Positions 25,505-33,145 of a stretch of DNA of 42,313 bases are shown in pieces. A program made the translations under genes and the position numbers. How positions within the stretch are numbered: position 1 is the first letter of the stretch; each line of letters starts with the position of its first letter. Under the pieces are notes generated by a model. That model made no database searches and had not been told where the DNA came from. It saw nothing but the letters and a program-made list of their open reading frames with translations. Source of the stretch: Christensenella sp. UBA7703 (lineage in GTDB: Bacteria > Bacillota > Clostridia > Christensenellales > CAG-138); assembly GCA_002482505.1 (NCBI GenBank), contig DLGD01000031.1, positions 1 to 42,313 of the forward strand, written 5' to 3'.

Positions 25505-28063
25505 ATGAGAGCGATCAATCTTCAAACGGAATTCTTGACGAACCCGATCGGGATCGATTCTGTTGAACCGCGCTTACTATGGAATTGTGAAGGCGGCATG
25601 ATACAGTCTGCCTATCGAATTATTGCAAAAAATGAAAAATGTGAAGTTCTCTGGGACAGCGGCAAAGTGAAAAGCAATTCCATGCGTGCCAAGTACGCAG
25701 GAAAGCCGCTGCAGAGCCGGGATCGCGTGACTTGGCAGGTACACCTTTGGGATGAAGGCGACAACGCCGGCGAAGCGAGCGAAGAGGCAATCTTCGAACT
25801 CGGGCTAATTTCTCCTACCGATTGGAAAGCGCAATGGATTACGGGCAATTACAGACCCAATAAAATGAAACGTTATCCCGCCGATTGCTTTTTGAAGGAG
25901 TTTCGCGTAAAGAGCATAACGAAAGCGCGGCTTTACGTTGCTGCCTGCGGGATTTACGAAGGGCAGATCAACGGCGTACGTGTAGGGAATTTTATCCTTG
26001 CGCCGGGTATTACGGATTACAGAAAGCGTATCCAATATCAAACGTATGATGTTACATCTCTTCTCTGGGAGGGGGAAAATGCATTGACGCTGGAGCTGGC
26101 AGATGGGTGGTATCGCGGCAGTGTGGGCGCATGGGGGCTGAGAAATGAGTATGGGAAGGAAACAAAACTATTTGCGCAGCTTGAAATAACCGGCACAGAC
26201 GGCACTATAACGATTATTACGACGGATGAAAGCTGGAAATGGTCCAACGAAGGGCAAATCCGCGAAGCCGACAACAAGGACGGTGAAATCATTGACGCAA
26301 ATCTTACCCCGTCCTACGCGCTTATGGCAAAGGTGACGTCACACACGGTTGTTCCATCGGCATCCAACAACTTTTCACTCACAGAACATGAAGTTTTCAA
26401 GCCAAAGATGATCAAAACCCCAAGCGGCAAGACTGTGTTTGATTTCGGCCAGAATATCGCGGGATACGTTTCCTTCTCCGTGGCAGCGAGGCGCGGCCAA
26501 AGCATTCATATGCGATTTGGGGAAATGCTCGATCAGGACGGCGAATTCACACAGAAGAACATCCAATGTGTAAACAAGCGTAAAACAACTCCGCTTCAGC
26601 GGGTGGAATATACCTGCAAAGAAGGAAGAAACGACTACAAAACAAAATTCGCAATATTCGGGTTTCAATATGTGCTCATCGAAACGGACGTGGACTTCAT
26701 CGCGAGCGATTTGACCGCAATCGCTGTTTATTCGGATATGAGGCAGACGGCGTTTTTTGAGAGTTCCAACGAATTGCTGAATCAATTCGTGAGCAGTACA
26801 ATTTGGGGAGCGAAGGGCAATTCCGCCGACGTGCCCACCGACTGCCCGACCCGCGAACGCCACGCCTGGACCGGCGACGCTCAAATCTTTGCAGGCACCG
26901 CCATGTATCTGTTTAACTATTTGCCTTTTGCGCGCAAATTCATTCACGATATGACGGACTGGCAGAAGAAAGACGGGAAATTTCCTCAAATTGCGCCTGA
27001 AGGCGGTGTTGATTTTTACATGAATCCGCTGCATGGTTCGGTCGGCTGGGCGGATGCGGGCGTCATCATTCCATATCTTCTATGGAAACAATATGGCGAT
27101 GAGCAGATTTTACGCGACAACTACTCTGCGATGAGGAACTATGCGCATTTCATGCAAAATCGCTGCGGGAAATCACAGCTATTCTCGAAACGGTTGCACG
27201 TAAAAGGCGAAGCAAGAAAATTCGTTGTGAATAAGGGGCAGGCCTACGGCGAATGGGCGGAGCCGACTGACGTTAACGTGCTAAAGTTCACGGATATGAT
27301 GTTTTCCCGTCCGGAAGAAGCCACCGCCTATTCGTGCTATGTGATGGAGCTTATGGAGGAAATTGCGCAGTTTCTCGGCAAAAACGATGACGCGGGTGAA
27401 TATAGGAAATTCGCGGACGGTACACGCAAAGCCTATCAAGCTCTGGTTCAAACAAAAGGTTATTCGCTCGATACGGACAGGCAGGCGCGGCTGGTTCGTC
27501 CGCTCGCGTTCAATTTGCTCAACGATGAGCAAACCCGATTCGCAAAAAAACGCTTGATTACGGCTCTTGACCATTATGGTTGGCGCGTTGGAACAGGCTT
27601 TCTGTCCACCCCGCTTATCTTGGGCGTGCTATCCAAAATCGACATAGAATCCGCGTATAAGCTGCTTGAAAATGAAGAGATGCCGGGATGGCTTTATATG
27701 ACAAAAAGTGGCGCGAACACCGTCTGGGAATCGTGGGAAGGAACAACCGCGCAGCACGGTATTGCCTCGCTGAACCATTATTCAAAGGGCGCGTGCTGCG
27801 AGTGGGTTTTCCGATCAATGTGTGGTGTTCAAGTTGCCGGAGAAAACCAATTTGTGATTGAGCCAAAACCCGGCGGTCGTTTCATGTTCGCACGTTTTTC
27901 ATATGACAGTGTTTATGGAACGGTAAAAAGCTCGTGGGAACGGAAGGACGGGGACACCGTGTTTCGTATATCCATTCCGGCCAACACATCGGCCACCATG
28001 AAATTGCCTGACGGACGCTCTTTTAAGGTAAATTGCGGCGTGCATCAGTGGACGTGCAAGTGA
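25505..28063 (+). CDS. Alpha-L-rhamnosidase, glycoside hydrolase family 78
   Basis: 852 residues, near the usual family length. The order is an N-terminal beta domain (about 1-115), a lectin-like Bac_rhamnosid_N region (AQWITGNYRP, KARLYVAACGIYEGQINGVRVG), a beta sandwich (VFDFGQNIAGYVSF), and an alpha6/alpha6 barrel with the catalytic strip DVPTDCPTRERHAWTGDAQ (Glu451 and the Asp residues around it). No signal peptide. Releases terminal alpha-L-rhamnose from glycosides. It starts 29 bp after the symporter, with GAGGAAA upstream. Last gene of the island operon; no rhamnose isomerase/kinase/aldolase genes are in view, so use of freed rhamnose must be encoded elsewhere. Confidence 0.94.
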   Translation: MRAINLQTEFLTNPIGIDSVEPRLLWNCEGGMIQSAYRIIAKNEKCEVLWDSGKVKSNSMRAKYAGKPLQSRDRVTWQVHLWDEGDNAGEASEEAIFELGLISPTDWKAQWITGNYRPNKMKRYPADCFLKEFRVKSITKARLYVAACGIYEGQINGVRVGNFILAPGITDYRKRIQYQTYDVTSLLWEGENALTLELADGWYRGSVGAWGLRNEYGKETKLFAQLEITGTDGTITIITTDESWKWSNEGQIREADNKDGEIIDANLTPSYALMAKVTSHTVVPSASNNFSLTEHEVFKPKMIKTPSGKTVFDFGQNIAGYVSFSVAARRGQSIHMRFGEMLDQDGEFTQKNIQCVNKRKTTPLQRVEYTCKEGRNDYKTKFAIFGFQYVLIETDVDFIASDLTAIAVYSDMRQTAFFESSNELLNQFVSSTIWGAKGNSADVPTDCPTRERHAWTGDAQIFAGTAMYLFNYLPFARKFIHDMTDWQKKDGKFPQIAPEGGVDFYMNPLHGSVGWADAGVIIPYLLWKQYGDEQILRDNYSAMRNYAHFMQNRCGKSQLFSKRLHVKGEARKFVVNKGQAYGEWAEPTDVNVLKFTDMMFSRPEEATAYSCYVMELMEEIAQFLGKNDDAGEYRKFADGTRKAYQALVQTKGYSLDTDRQARLVRPLAFNLLNDEQTRFAKKRLITALDHYGWRVGTGFLSTPLILGVLSKIDIESAYKLLENEEMPGWLYMTKSGANTVWESWEGTTAQHGIASLNHYSKGACCEWVFRSMCGVQVAGENQFVIEPKPGGRFMFARFSYDSVYGTVKSSWERKDGDTVFRISIPANTSATMKLPDGRSFKVNCGVHQWTCK

Positions 28064-28394
28064 CGCGGTTCATCGCGATTCGCGGCTATCTGACCAACTG
28101 AGAAGGGTTCGAGGATTTCGTAAAACGAAGACAAGGATTTGGAAATTGTTTTATCCTGAAGCAATCGAACTTTCGGTAAGTCATCTCTAATCCATTACGA
28201 ATAACCGATTTCGTTAACCCCCCGGCGTTTCCATGACGCATATGAGCATTTCTACCATACTCCTGCTCGTTTCCTCAAGGGTGGGTGCAAATCCTCTTGC
28301 ATTTTATAGTTAGAGGCGTGATCGACTGATTTTCACGCGACACATCAAACGCTAGGGTCTGAAAAAGCCTAGAAATCGGGGGTTTTTGTATAGA
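28064..28394. other. Gene-free stretch between the rhamnosidase and the right repeat
   Basis: No credible frame or RNA gene. There is a weak stem near 28351-28370 (CTAGGGTCTGAAAAAGCCTAG type) followed by GGGGGTTTTT, which might end transcription of the operon, but it is not a strong terminator. Confidence 0.4.
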
Positions 28395-28571
28395 AAAAGC
28401 ACCCACGAAACGTATCATTTCGTGAGTAGTTCGCTGGAGGCGCCACCCGGTTACTTAAGAAATATAGAACAATAGAAAATTCGACGCATTTTCAAAACAA
28501 GATGATTTCTCCGCGACACAGCGGATTTGCCGCAGCACATGTGAACTGACAGTTCGTATCCACCAATTGCC
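28395..28571. repeat. Right copy of 177-bp direct repeat (att-like), next to the tRNA-Cys terminator
   Basis: Partner of 19766-19942, offset 8,629 bp, two mismatches. It contains TGGAGGCGCCACCC (28435-28448), identical to the 14 bases at 28612-28625 that form the 3' end (CCA, discriminator and acceptor strand) of tRNA-Cys. So a tRNA-Cys end is present twice within 180 bp here, and once more in altered form in the left copy. Confidence 0.9.
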
Positions 28572-28611
28572 TCCAATACAAAACAGCACCCGTTCGGGTG
28601 CTGCTTTGTAT

Positions 28612-28616
<5 letters not shown>
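28572..28616 (-). terminator. Terminator of the tRNA operon
   Basis: A 20-bp stem with one mismatch around GTTC: core CAGCACCC/GGGTGCTG, base CCAATACAAA/TTTGTATTGG. On the minus strand the core is followed by TGTTTTGT. It directly follows tRNA-Cys, whose CCA end overlaps the stem base. Confidence 0.75.
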
Positions 28617-28685
<69 letters not shown>

Positions 28686-28722
28686 ATCCTGTTGGGTTGT
28701 ACAATGGAACTCTTACTGGAAA

Positions 28723-28770
28723 TCCATTCATGAAACGGCGAAGATGGTGTGGTGCCGTCTCATGAATGGA
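28723..28770. repeat. Inverted repeat between tRNA-Gly and tRNA-Cys
   Basis: Arms 28723-28739 and 28754-28770 match at 16 of 17 positions. On the minus strand the first arm begins with the CCA end of tRNA-Gly, so the transcript could form a stem that includes the tRNA 3' end. Possibly a processing signal or a trace of duplication. Confidence 0.6.
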
Positions 28771-28842
28771 GCGGGAAACGGGGCTCGAACCCGCCACCTC
28801 AGCCTTGGCAAGGCTGCGCTCTACCAAATGAGCTACTCCCGC
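28767..28842 (-). tRNA. tRNA-Gly (GCC)
   Basis: 76 nt with CCA. Acceptor GCGGGAG with TTCCCGC, D-arm GCTCATTTGGTAGAGC, anticodon loop TTGCCAA (GCC), T-arm GCGGGTTCGAGCCCCGT. Fourth gene of the minus-strand tRNA operon. Confidence 0.97.
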
Positions 28843-28851
28843 AAAAGAGTC

Positions 28852-28927
28852 TGGTGCCTCAGAGTGGACTTGAACCACCGACACAGGGATTTTCAGTCCC
28901 TTGCTCTACCAACTGAGCTACCGAGGC
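28852..28927 (-). tRNA. tRNA-Phe (GAA)
   Basis: 76 nt with CCA. Acceptor GCCTCGG with CTGAGGC, D-arm GCTCAGTTGGTAGAGC, anticodon loop CTGAAAA (GAA), T-arm with GGTTCAAGTCC. Third gene of the operon. Confidence 0.97.
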
Positions 28928-28936
28928 ATAAAAAAA

Positions 28937-29013
28937 TGGCGACCCGGAGGGGGCTCGAACCCCTGACCTCCAGCGTGACAGGCTGGCGTACTAACCAACT
29001 GTACTACCGGGCC
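28937..29013 (-). tRNA. tRNA-Asp (GTC)
   Basis: 77 nt with CCA. Acceptor GGCCCGG with CCGGGTC, anticodon loop CTGTCAC (GTC), T-arm GGGGTTCGAGCCCC, discriminator G. Second gene of the operon. Confidence 0.97.
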
Positions 29014-29025
29014 ACTGTAAAGGTT

Positions 29026-29101
29026 TGGTGGGAACAACAGGGCTCGAACCTGTGACCCCTTGCTTGTAAGGCAAGTGCTCTCCCAGCTGAGCTATGCTCC
29101 C
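29026..29101 (-). tRNA. tRNA-Val (TAC)
   Basis: 76 nt with CCA. Acceptor GGGAGCA with TGTTCCC, D-arm GCTCAGCTGGGAGAGC, anticodon loop CTTACAA (TAC), T-arm CAGGTTCGAACCTG. First gene of the operon, 25 bases after the -10 box. Confidence 0.97.
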
Positions 29102-29125
29102 CCGCACATCACAAATGCAAAAATA

Positions 29126-29154
29126 AGTATAGCGGAGAAAGGCTGCCCTGTCAA
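29126..29154 (-). promoter_or_regulatory. Promoter of the tRNA operon
   Basis: Minus strand TTGACA (29154-29149), 17-base spacer, TATACT (29131-29126). This near-consensus housekeeping promoter sits just upstream of tRNA-Val. Confidence 0.88.
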
Positions 29155-29283
29155 CGGAAAACTAACACTTTCGCAGGAGAAAAATCAGGAATCATTGATG
29201 ACGCGGTTTCTGCTCAGCAGAAGGATGTTTTGAAGAAAATGGCTGAATTTTTCAACAATCCGACTGATTTAAGACGGTTTTCA

Positions 29284-29312
29284 TTGCATGTGCCGTCCGG
29301 ATGATATATAAT
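29284..29312 (+). promoter_or_regulatory. Promoter of the ECF/pantothenate kinase fusion gene
   Basis: TTGCAT (29284-29289), 17-base spacer, TATAAT (29307-29312), 52 bases before the ATG. It is divergent from the tRNA operon promoter. Confidence 0.8.
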
Positions 29313-29364
29313 ATGGAAACTTAACAGAAATGCAGGCAACTGGAGCGAAACGGAGGCAACACAG

Positions 29365-30705
29365 ATGGAACAGCTCACCAAACGGAAAACGGACACGAGA
29401 AGCCTCGTGCGTGCCGGAATTCTCTCCGCACTCATCATCGTGATGACCGTTGTGCCGTATACCGGATATATCAATTATGGCCTTGTGGAGATCACCACGC
29501 TGCACATCGTGGTCGCCGTTGGCGCGGTTATGCTCGGCTGGCAGTATGGCGCGGTGCTCGGCTTTGTCTGGGGCATCACATGCGTGCTGCGCGCGCTGAC
29601 CAATCCGCTCTGGGCGCCGTTTGTCAACCCGATGGTTTCCCTCGTGCCGCGCATCATCGTCGGTATCGTTGGCGGCCTTACCGCGCAGGGGCTTCGAAAG
29701 CTGCGCTTGCGCTCCGGCCTTGTTGCGGCGCTCTCTGCTGCGGCAGCCACGCTGACCAATACCGTGCTCGTGCTCTCCGCGTTGAAACTTTTCTCCGCGG
29801 TGCTCGAAGGCGCGCCGCTGCTGGGCACTATCTATGCCACACTCATCGGCGTGAATGGCTCGATCGAGCTCGTTGCCGCTATTTTACTTGTGCCCGTCAT
29901 TGTCGCCGCGGTCAGCCCGCGGGAGATCGTGTTGGGCATCGACATCGGCGCATCCACAACGAAATTTGCGCTGGTCAAAAACGGCAAGTGCGCCAAGGAA
30001 TACAGAAAACCCGATGAACAGAGTTTTGAAGACGCGCTGGAAAGCTTCGGCTACGCCGGCGTGAAGCGCATCGCCGTCACCGGCGTTGGCTCCTCGTTCA
30101 TCAAGGGTAATCTGCATGGAATCCCCACCGTGCATCGGGACGAGTTCACCTCCGTCTCACGCGGGGCAACCAAGCTTTCTAAGAAGCTCAATACGCTCGT
30201 CGTCAGCATCGGTACGGGCACATCGTTCACGCGGATCACGCCGGTTCGTGCATGGCATGTCGGCGGCACCGGCCTTGGCGGCGGGATGCTCAAGGGCCTC
30301 AGCGGCAGGCTCTGCCAAACGAACGATATGGAAGAACTGCAGGTGCTCGCGGCAAAGGGAGACCTGCACGCAATCGACCTGCAACTCAAGGACGTGTTTG
30401 AAGGCACGCTTTCGCACCTGACGCCAGATGCAACCGTCGCAAACATGGAAAAGCTATCCGAACAGTCCATGCGCGAAGACATCGCAGCGGGATTATGCAA
30501 TATGATCTTCCAGTCCATCGGCGTGATGGCGGTGTTCGCGGCAAAGCGGCACCTGACTCGAACTATTGTGATGGTCGGTACGATCACGGACTGGCCGATT
30601 GCGCAGCGCAGCCTCGACGAAGTCGCAGCGCTCCACAACGTCAAGTTCATCGTGCCCGACCATGCGGCGTTTGCAACCGCAATCGGAGCCGCGCTTTCCG
30701 AGTGA
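29365..30705 (+). CDS. Fusion: ECF transporter S-component-like domain + type II pantothenate kinase
   Basis: 446 residues. Residues 1-185 have a basic N-terminus (TKRKTDTRSLVRAGILSALI, typical of ECF substrate-binding components) and five or six hydrophobic segments. Residues 188-446 are an actin-fold kinase: phosphate loop GIDIGASTTKFALV (191-204), VTGVGSS, HRDE with the likely catalytic Glu260, VVSIGTGTS (279-287) and HVGGTGLGGG (298-307), all marks of the type II (CoaW/PANK-like) pantothenate kinase. The known PanT family is an ECF S component for pantothenate, so I infer a protein that captures pantothenate at the membrane and phosphorylates it as it enters, feeding coenzyme A synthesis. 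Ribosome site CGGAGG lies 11 bases before the ATG. The kinase call is firm; the S-component substrate is inferred from the fusion. Confidence 0.85.
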   Translation: MEQLTKRKTDTRSLVRAGILSALIIVMTVVPYTGYINYGLVEITTLHIVVAVGAVMLGWQYGAVLGFVWGITCVLRALTNPLWAPFVNPMVSLVPRIIVGIVGGLTAQGLRKLRLRSGLVAALSAAAATLTNTVLVLSALKLFSAVLEGAPLLGTIYATLIGVNGSIELVAAILLVPVIVAAVSPREIVLGIDIGASTTKFALVKNGKCAKEYRKPDEQSFEDALESFGYAGVKRIAVTGVGSSFIKGNLHGIPTVHRDEFTSVSRGATKLSKKLNTLVVSIGTGTSFTRITPVRAWHVGGTGLGGGMLKGLSGRLCQTNDMEELQVLAAKGDLHAIDLQLKDVFEGTLSHLTPDATVANMEKLSEQSMREDIAAGLCNMIFQSIGVMAVFAAKRHLTRTIVMVGTITDWPIAQRSLDEVAALHNVKFIVPDHAAFATAIGAALSE

Positions 30706-30728
30706 AGCAATACCCCGACGCTTTTTTG

Positions 30729-30755
30729 AAAAGGGCGCTTGCGGGCGCTCTTTTT
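30729..30755 (+). terminator. Rho-independent terminator after the fusion gene
   Basis: Stem AGGGCGC/GCGCTCT with a six-base loop and a run of five T, extended by AAA/TTT pairs. It lies 23 bases after the stop and separates the gene from hom. Confidence 0.75.
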
Positions 30756-30843
30756 ACTGGGGCTCTGCGATGATAGAAGCCCTGAATCAAATCAAAAATA
30801 ACGCTTGGTGCCTCTTTTTCGGGGCGCACATATAGGAGGAAGA

Positions 30844-32133
30844 GTGAAACACTTTAACGTAGCCCTGCTGGGCTTTGGCACGGTTGGCAGCGGCGTTTAC
30901 CGCATTGTCAGCGAAAACGGCGCGCAGATTGCGCATCGCGAGGGGATTGACCTTTCCGTTGCGCGCATTCTGGTGCGGGATTTTGAACATGAGCCGAATC
31001 TGAAACTTGCTCCCCGTCAACTCTTTACAACATCGTTTGAGGAGATCATCACAGACCCGGCTATCGACGTTGTGGTTGAATGCATGGGCGGCATTGAGCC
31101 GGCAAAGACGTTTATCATCCGCGCTCTGGAGGCGGGGAAAACGGTTGTCACCTCCAACAAAGAGGTGATGAGCAAAAACTGGCCCGCGTTTGAAAAGGCG
31201 GCTAAGGCCACCGGAGCGGGGCTCTATCTGGAGGCGACGGTGGGAGGCGGCATCCCGATTATCCGCACGATTCTCGACTCCATGCAGGCAAACAACATCA
31301 CGCGCGTGATGGGCATTATCAACGGCACGACGAATTATATCCTCACGCAGATGACCGAGAACGGCCAGAGCTTTGAGGACGCGCTCAAGGAAGCACAGGC
31401 GTTGGGCTATGCCGAGGCGAACCCCACGGCGGACGTGGAGGGCTATGACGCGATGTATAAGCTTTCGATCCTCTCGTCGATGTCGTTCCACGCGCATATG
31501 CCGATTGAGGTAATCTATCGCGAAGGGATTACGAAGCTGACGAAGGCGGATTTTGAGACGGCGCAGCTGCTCGATTATCGCATCAAGCTGCTTGCCATCG
31601 GCAAGAAGGACGGCAATAAAATCGAGGTGCGCGTGCACCCGACGATGATTCCGAAAACACATCCGCTGGCGAGCGTGCGCGGCGTGTTCAACGCAATTTT
31701 CCTCACGGGACACGCGGTGGACGACGTGATGCTCTACGGCAGAGGCGCGGGCTGCATGCCGACCGCGAGCGCGGTGGTGAGTGATATCGTTTATGCGTGC
31801 CATCATGATAAACAGCATAAATACATGACGTTTGTCAACGAAGAGAGCCTGAGCAGCGAGATTGAGCTCGTGAAGGATTTCCACTGCATCTATTGCATCC
31901 GGCTGCATGTGGCGGATAAACCCGGCACGATGGCGAACATCGCCGCGGCGTTTGCCGAGCAGGGCGTTTCGCTCAAGAGCGTCATCCAGCTTGGGGAAAA
32001 CGACGGCGTTTCTTCGCGGATTACGTTCCTCACGCATGCGGCAAGCGAGTTTGGCGTGAAGGAAGCGCTCAAGAAGATCGAAGCGTTGGCGTGCATCAAC
32101 GCGGTGGAAAGCGTCATCCGCGTAGAGGAGTAA
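30844..32133 (+). CDS. hom: Homoserine dehydrogenase
   Basis: 429 residues; reduces aspartate semialdehyde to homoserine for threonine and methionine synthesis. NAD(P) loop LLGFGTVGSGV at the N-terminus; VTSNKEVMSKN, EATVGGGIPII, GIINGTTNYILTQM, EGYDAMYKLSILSSM follow in family order with the catalytic Lys/Asp region. A C-terminal ACT domain (about 340-429, HVADKPGTMANIAAAFAEQGVSLKSVIQ) suggests feedback control, usually by threonine. The start is GTG at 30844 behind AGGAGGA; 13 codons of open frame upstream overlap a hairpin-rich leader and are left out. A tRNA-Thr gene follows, which may be chance. Confidence 0.95.
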   Translation: MKHFNVALLGFGTVGSGVYRIVSENGAQIAHREGIDLSVARILVRDFEHEPNLKLAPRQLFTTSFEEIITDPAIDVVVECMGGIEPAKTFIIRALEAGKTVVTSNKEVMSKNWPAFEKAAKATGAGLYLEATVGGGIPIIRTILDSMQANNITRVMGIINGTTNYILTQMTENGQSFEDALKEAQALGYAEANPTADVEGYDAMYKLSILSSMSFHAHMPIEVIYREGITKLTKADFETAQLLDYRIKLLAIGKKDGNKIEVRVHPTMIPKTHPLASVRGVFNAIFLTGHAVDDVMLYGRGAGCMPTASAVVSDIVYACHHDKQHKYMTFVNEESLSSEIELVKDFHCIYCIRLHVADKPGTMANIAAAFAEQGVSLKSVIQLGENDGVSSRITFLTHAASEFGVKEALKKIEALACINAVESVIRVEE

Positions 32134-32158
32134 GATTCGATTTTACCGAAATTAACAC

Positions 32159-32187
32159 TTGCAATGAACGGCTGGCTTCGCTATAAT
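32159..32187 (+). promoter_or_regulatory. Promoter of tRNA-Thr
   Basis: TTGCAA (32159-32164), 17-base spacer, perfect TATAAT (32182-32187), 12 bases before the tRNA. Confidence 0.88.
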
Positions 32188-32199
32188 GTTCGTTGCAGC

Positions 32200-32275
32200 G
32201 CTGATGTAGCTCAGTCGGTAGAGCACCTCATTGGTAATGAGGAGGTAGGCAGTTCGAATCTGCTCATCAGCTCCA
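32200..32275 (+). tRNA. tRNA-Thr (GGT)
   Basis: 76 nt with CCA. Acceptor GCTGATG with CATCAGC, D-arm GCTCAGTCGGTAGAGC, anticodon loop TTGGTAA (GGT), T-arm GCAGTTCGAATCTGC. Its 3' part is repeated at 32601-32634. Confidence 0.97.
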
Positions 32276-32283
32276 AACAGAAA

Positions 32284-32314
32284 AATGACATTCCAGTCGG
32301 AATGCCATTTTTTT
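32284..32314 (+). terminator. Terminator directly after tRNA-Thr
   Basis: AATGACATTCC/GGAATGCCATT stem with one mismatch, AGTC loop and seven T. Confidence 0.85.
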
Positions 32315-32315
32315 G

Positions 32316-32600
32316 TTTCTAGCAGACGGCAAATACGTGCTGTTTATCGCATAAAGAAGCGATTTTGGTAATGGGCGCGGAGCCGAGCGCCGCCTGTGGC
32401 GGGTGCAGCGAGGCGGAAGCGCAGTGAGGCAGGAAGCACGAGGAAGCCGCGTGAGCGGCAACGCTGCGCGACCTTGCCGAACTGTGGGCTAATCGCCGTT
32501 GCCGCAGGCAGAAATCGATCCGGCGGATCGATTTCAGGCGCGAACGGGCAGACATTCATGGCTGCCCAGAGTTCCTCTGTTTGTCGCCGCAGGCGACATT
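32316..32600. repeat. GC-rich chain of hairpins inserted between tRNA-Thr and a copy of its 3' end
   Basis: Contains successive perfect stems: GCCGC-GTGA-GCGGC (32446-32459), GAAATCGATC-CGGCG-GATCGATTTC (32511-32535), GGGCAG-N10-CTGCCC (32546-32567) and TGTCGCC-GCA-GGCGACA (32582-32598), plus GC-rich imperfect ones to the left. No plausible coding frame: the open frames across it are low in typical protein character. It looks like a small structured repeat element; whether it is transcribed as RNA is unknown. Confidence 0.55.
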
Positions 32601-32634
32601 GGTAGGCAGTTCGAATCTGCTCATCAGCTCCAAA
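32601..32634 (+). repeat. 34-bp copy of the tRNA-Thr 3' end
   Basis: Identical to 32244-32277 (variable loop base, T-arm, acceptor strand, CCA and two following A), 357 bp apart. It is not a working tRNA because the 5' part is missing. Such 3'-end copies normally arise when an element integrates into a tRNA gene. Confidence 0.9.
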
Positions 32635-32643
32635 ACAGACAAA

Positions 32644-32672
32644 GCAGCACCCCGAAAAGGGTGCTGTTTTTC
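32644..32672 (+). terminator. Terminator after the tRNA-Thr 3'-end copy
   Basis: AGCAGCACCC/GGGTGCTG stem, CGAAAA-type loop, then five T. The stem core is the same as that of the tRNA-Cys terminator. It was probably the original trailer terminator before the insertion. Confidence 0.8.
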
Positions 32673-32697
32673 TGTTTTTTGCGTTGTTGCGCAAATC

Positions 32698-32716
32698 GGG
32701 CGGATGGTATCCGCCC
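32698..32716. repeat. REP-like palindrome, copy 1
   Basis: GGGCGGAT-GGT-ATCCGCCC. The same arms recur at 32815-32833. Confidence 0.6.
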
Positions 32717-32814
32717 CTACAGACCTCGCGTGGCAACACGGGTAGCGCCGTGAAAGAAAAAAAGAAGAATAATCTTTCACGAGGTTTATTTGAGGATCGA
32801 TTCAAACTGCCATG

Positions 32815-32833
32815 GGGCGGATAGCATCCGCCC
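32815..32833. repeat. REP-like palindrome, copy 2
   Basis: GGGCGGAT-AGC-ATCCGCCC, identical arms to copy 1. The pair brackets about 100 bp without a gene. Confidence 0.6.
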
Positions 32834-32865
32834 GCGTTCACTTTGCATACAAAAGGAAAGCACGC

Positions 32866-32913
32866 TTGACATTTATCTTCTTTGTGCTATGATAATGGAA
32901 AGCTAGCTTTCCA
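32866..32913 (+). promoter_or_regulatory. Promoter with 18-bp palindromic operator for the XRE regulator
   Basis: TTGACA (32866-32871), 16-base spacer, TATGAT (32888-32893), immediately followed by the perfect palindrome TGGAAAGCTAGCTTTCCA (32896-32913), which covers the expected start of transcription. The place fits an autorepression operator bound by the encoded dimeric regulator. Confidence 0.7.
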
Positions 32914-32941
32914 ATTATACAAAACCATCCACGGAGGAACC

Positions 32942-33145
32942 ATGAAAAACAGGCTGGAAGAATTGCGAAAACAGCGGGGGATTCGGCAGGAGGAACTGGC
33001 GGCTGCGCTTGAGGTCTCCCGCCAGACCATCGGCTCGCTGGAAAACGGGCGATACAATCCCTCAATCCTGCTGGCGTTCAAAATCGCGCGCTACTTTGGC
33101 GTATCCATCGAAGAAATCTTCATCTACGAGGAGGAATCCATATGA
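32942..33145 (+). CDS. Small XRE-family transcriptional regulator
   Basis: 67 residues, a single helix-turn-helix domain of the Cro/CI type: RLEELRKQRGIRQEELAAALEVSRQTIGSLENGRYNPS then AFKIARYFGVSIEEIFIYEEE. The start is ATG 32942 with GGAGG 5 bases upstream; an open frame begins 20 codons earlier but covers the operator. Its stop overlaps the next start (ATGA), so it is coupled to a small membrane protein gene. These pairs are common in Bacillota, the regulator being thought to control the pair; the signal is unknown. Confidence 0.92.
   Translation: MKNRLEELRKQRGIRQEELAAALEVSRQTIGSLENGRYNPSILLAFKIARYFGVSIEEIFIYEEESI

Noticed and set aside
30787..32037. 416-codon open frame on the minus strand
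   Set aside because: Lies wholly opposite hom, Arg/His-rich, no ribosome site; shadow of a GC-rich gene.
32344..32841. 165-codon minus-strand frame
   Set aside because: Covers the tRNA-Thr 3' copy, terminators and hairpin repeats; not protein-like.
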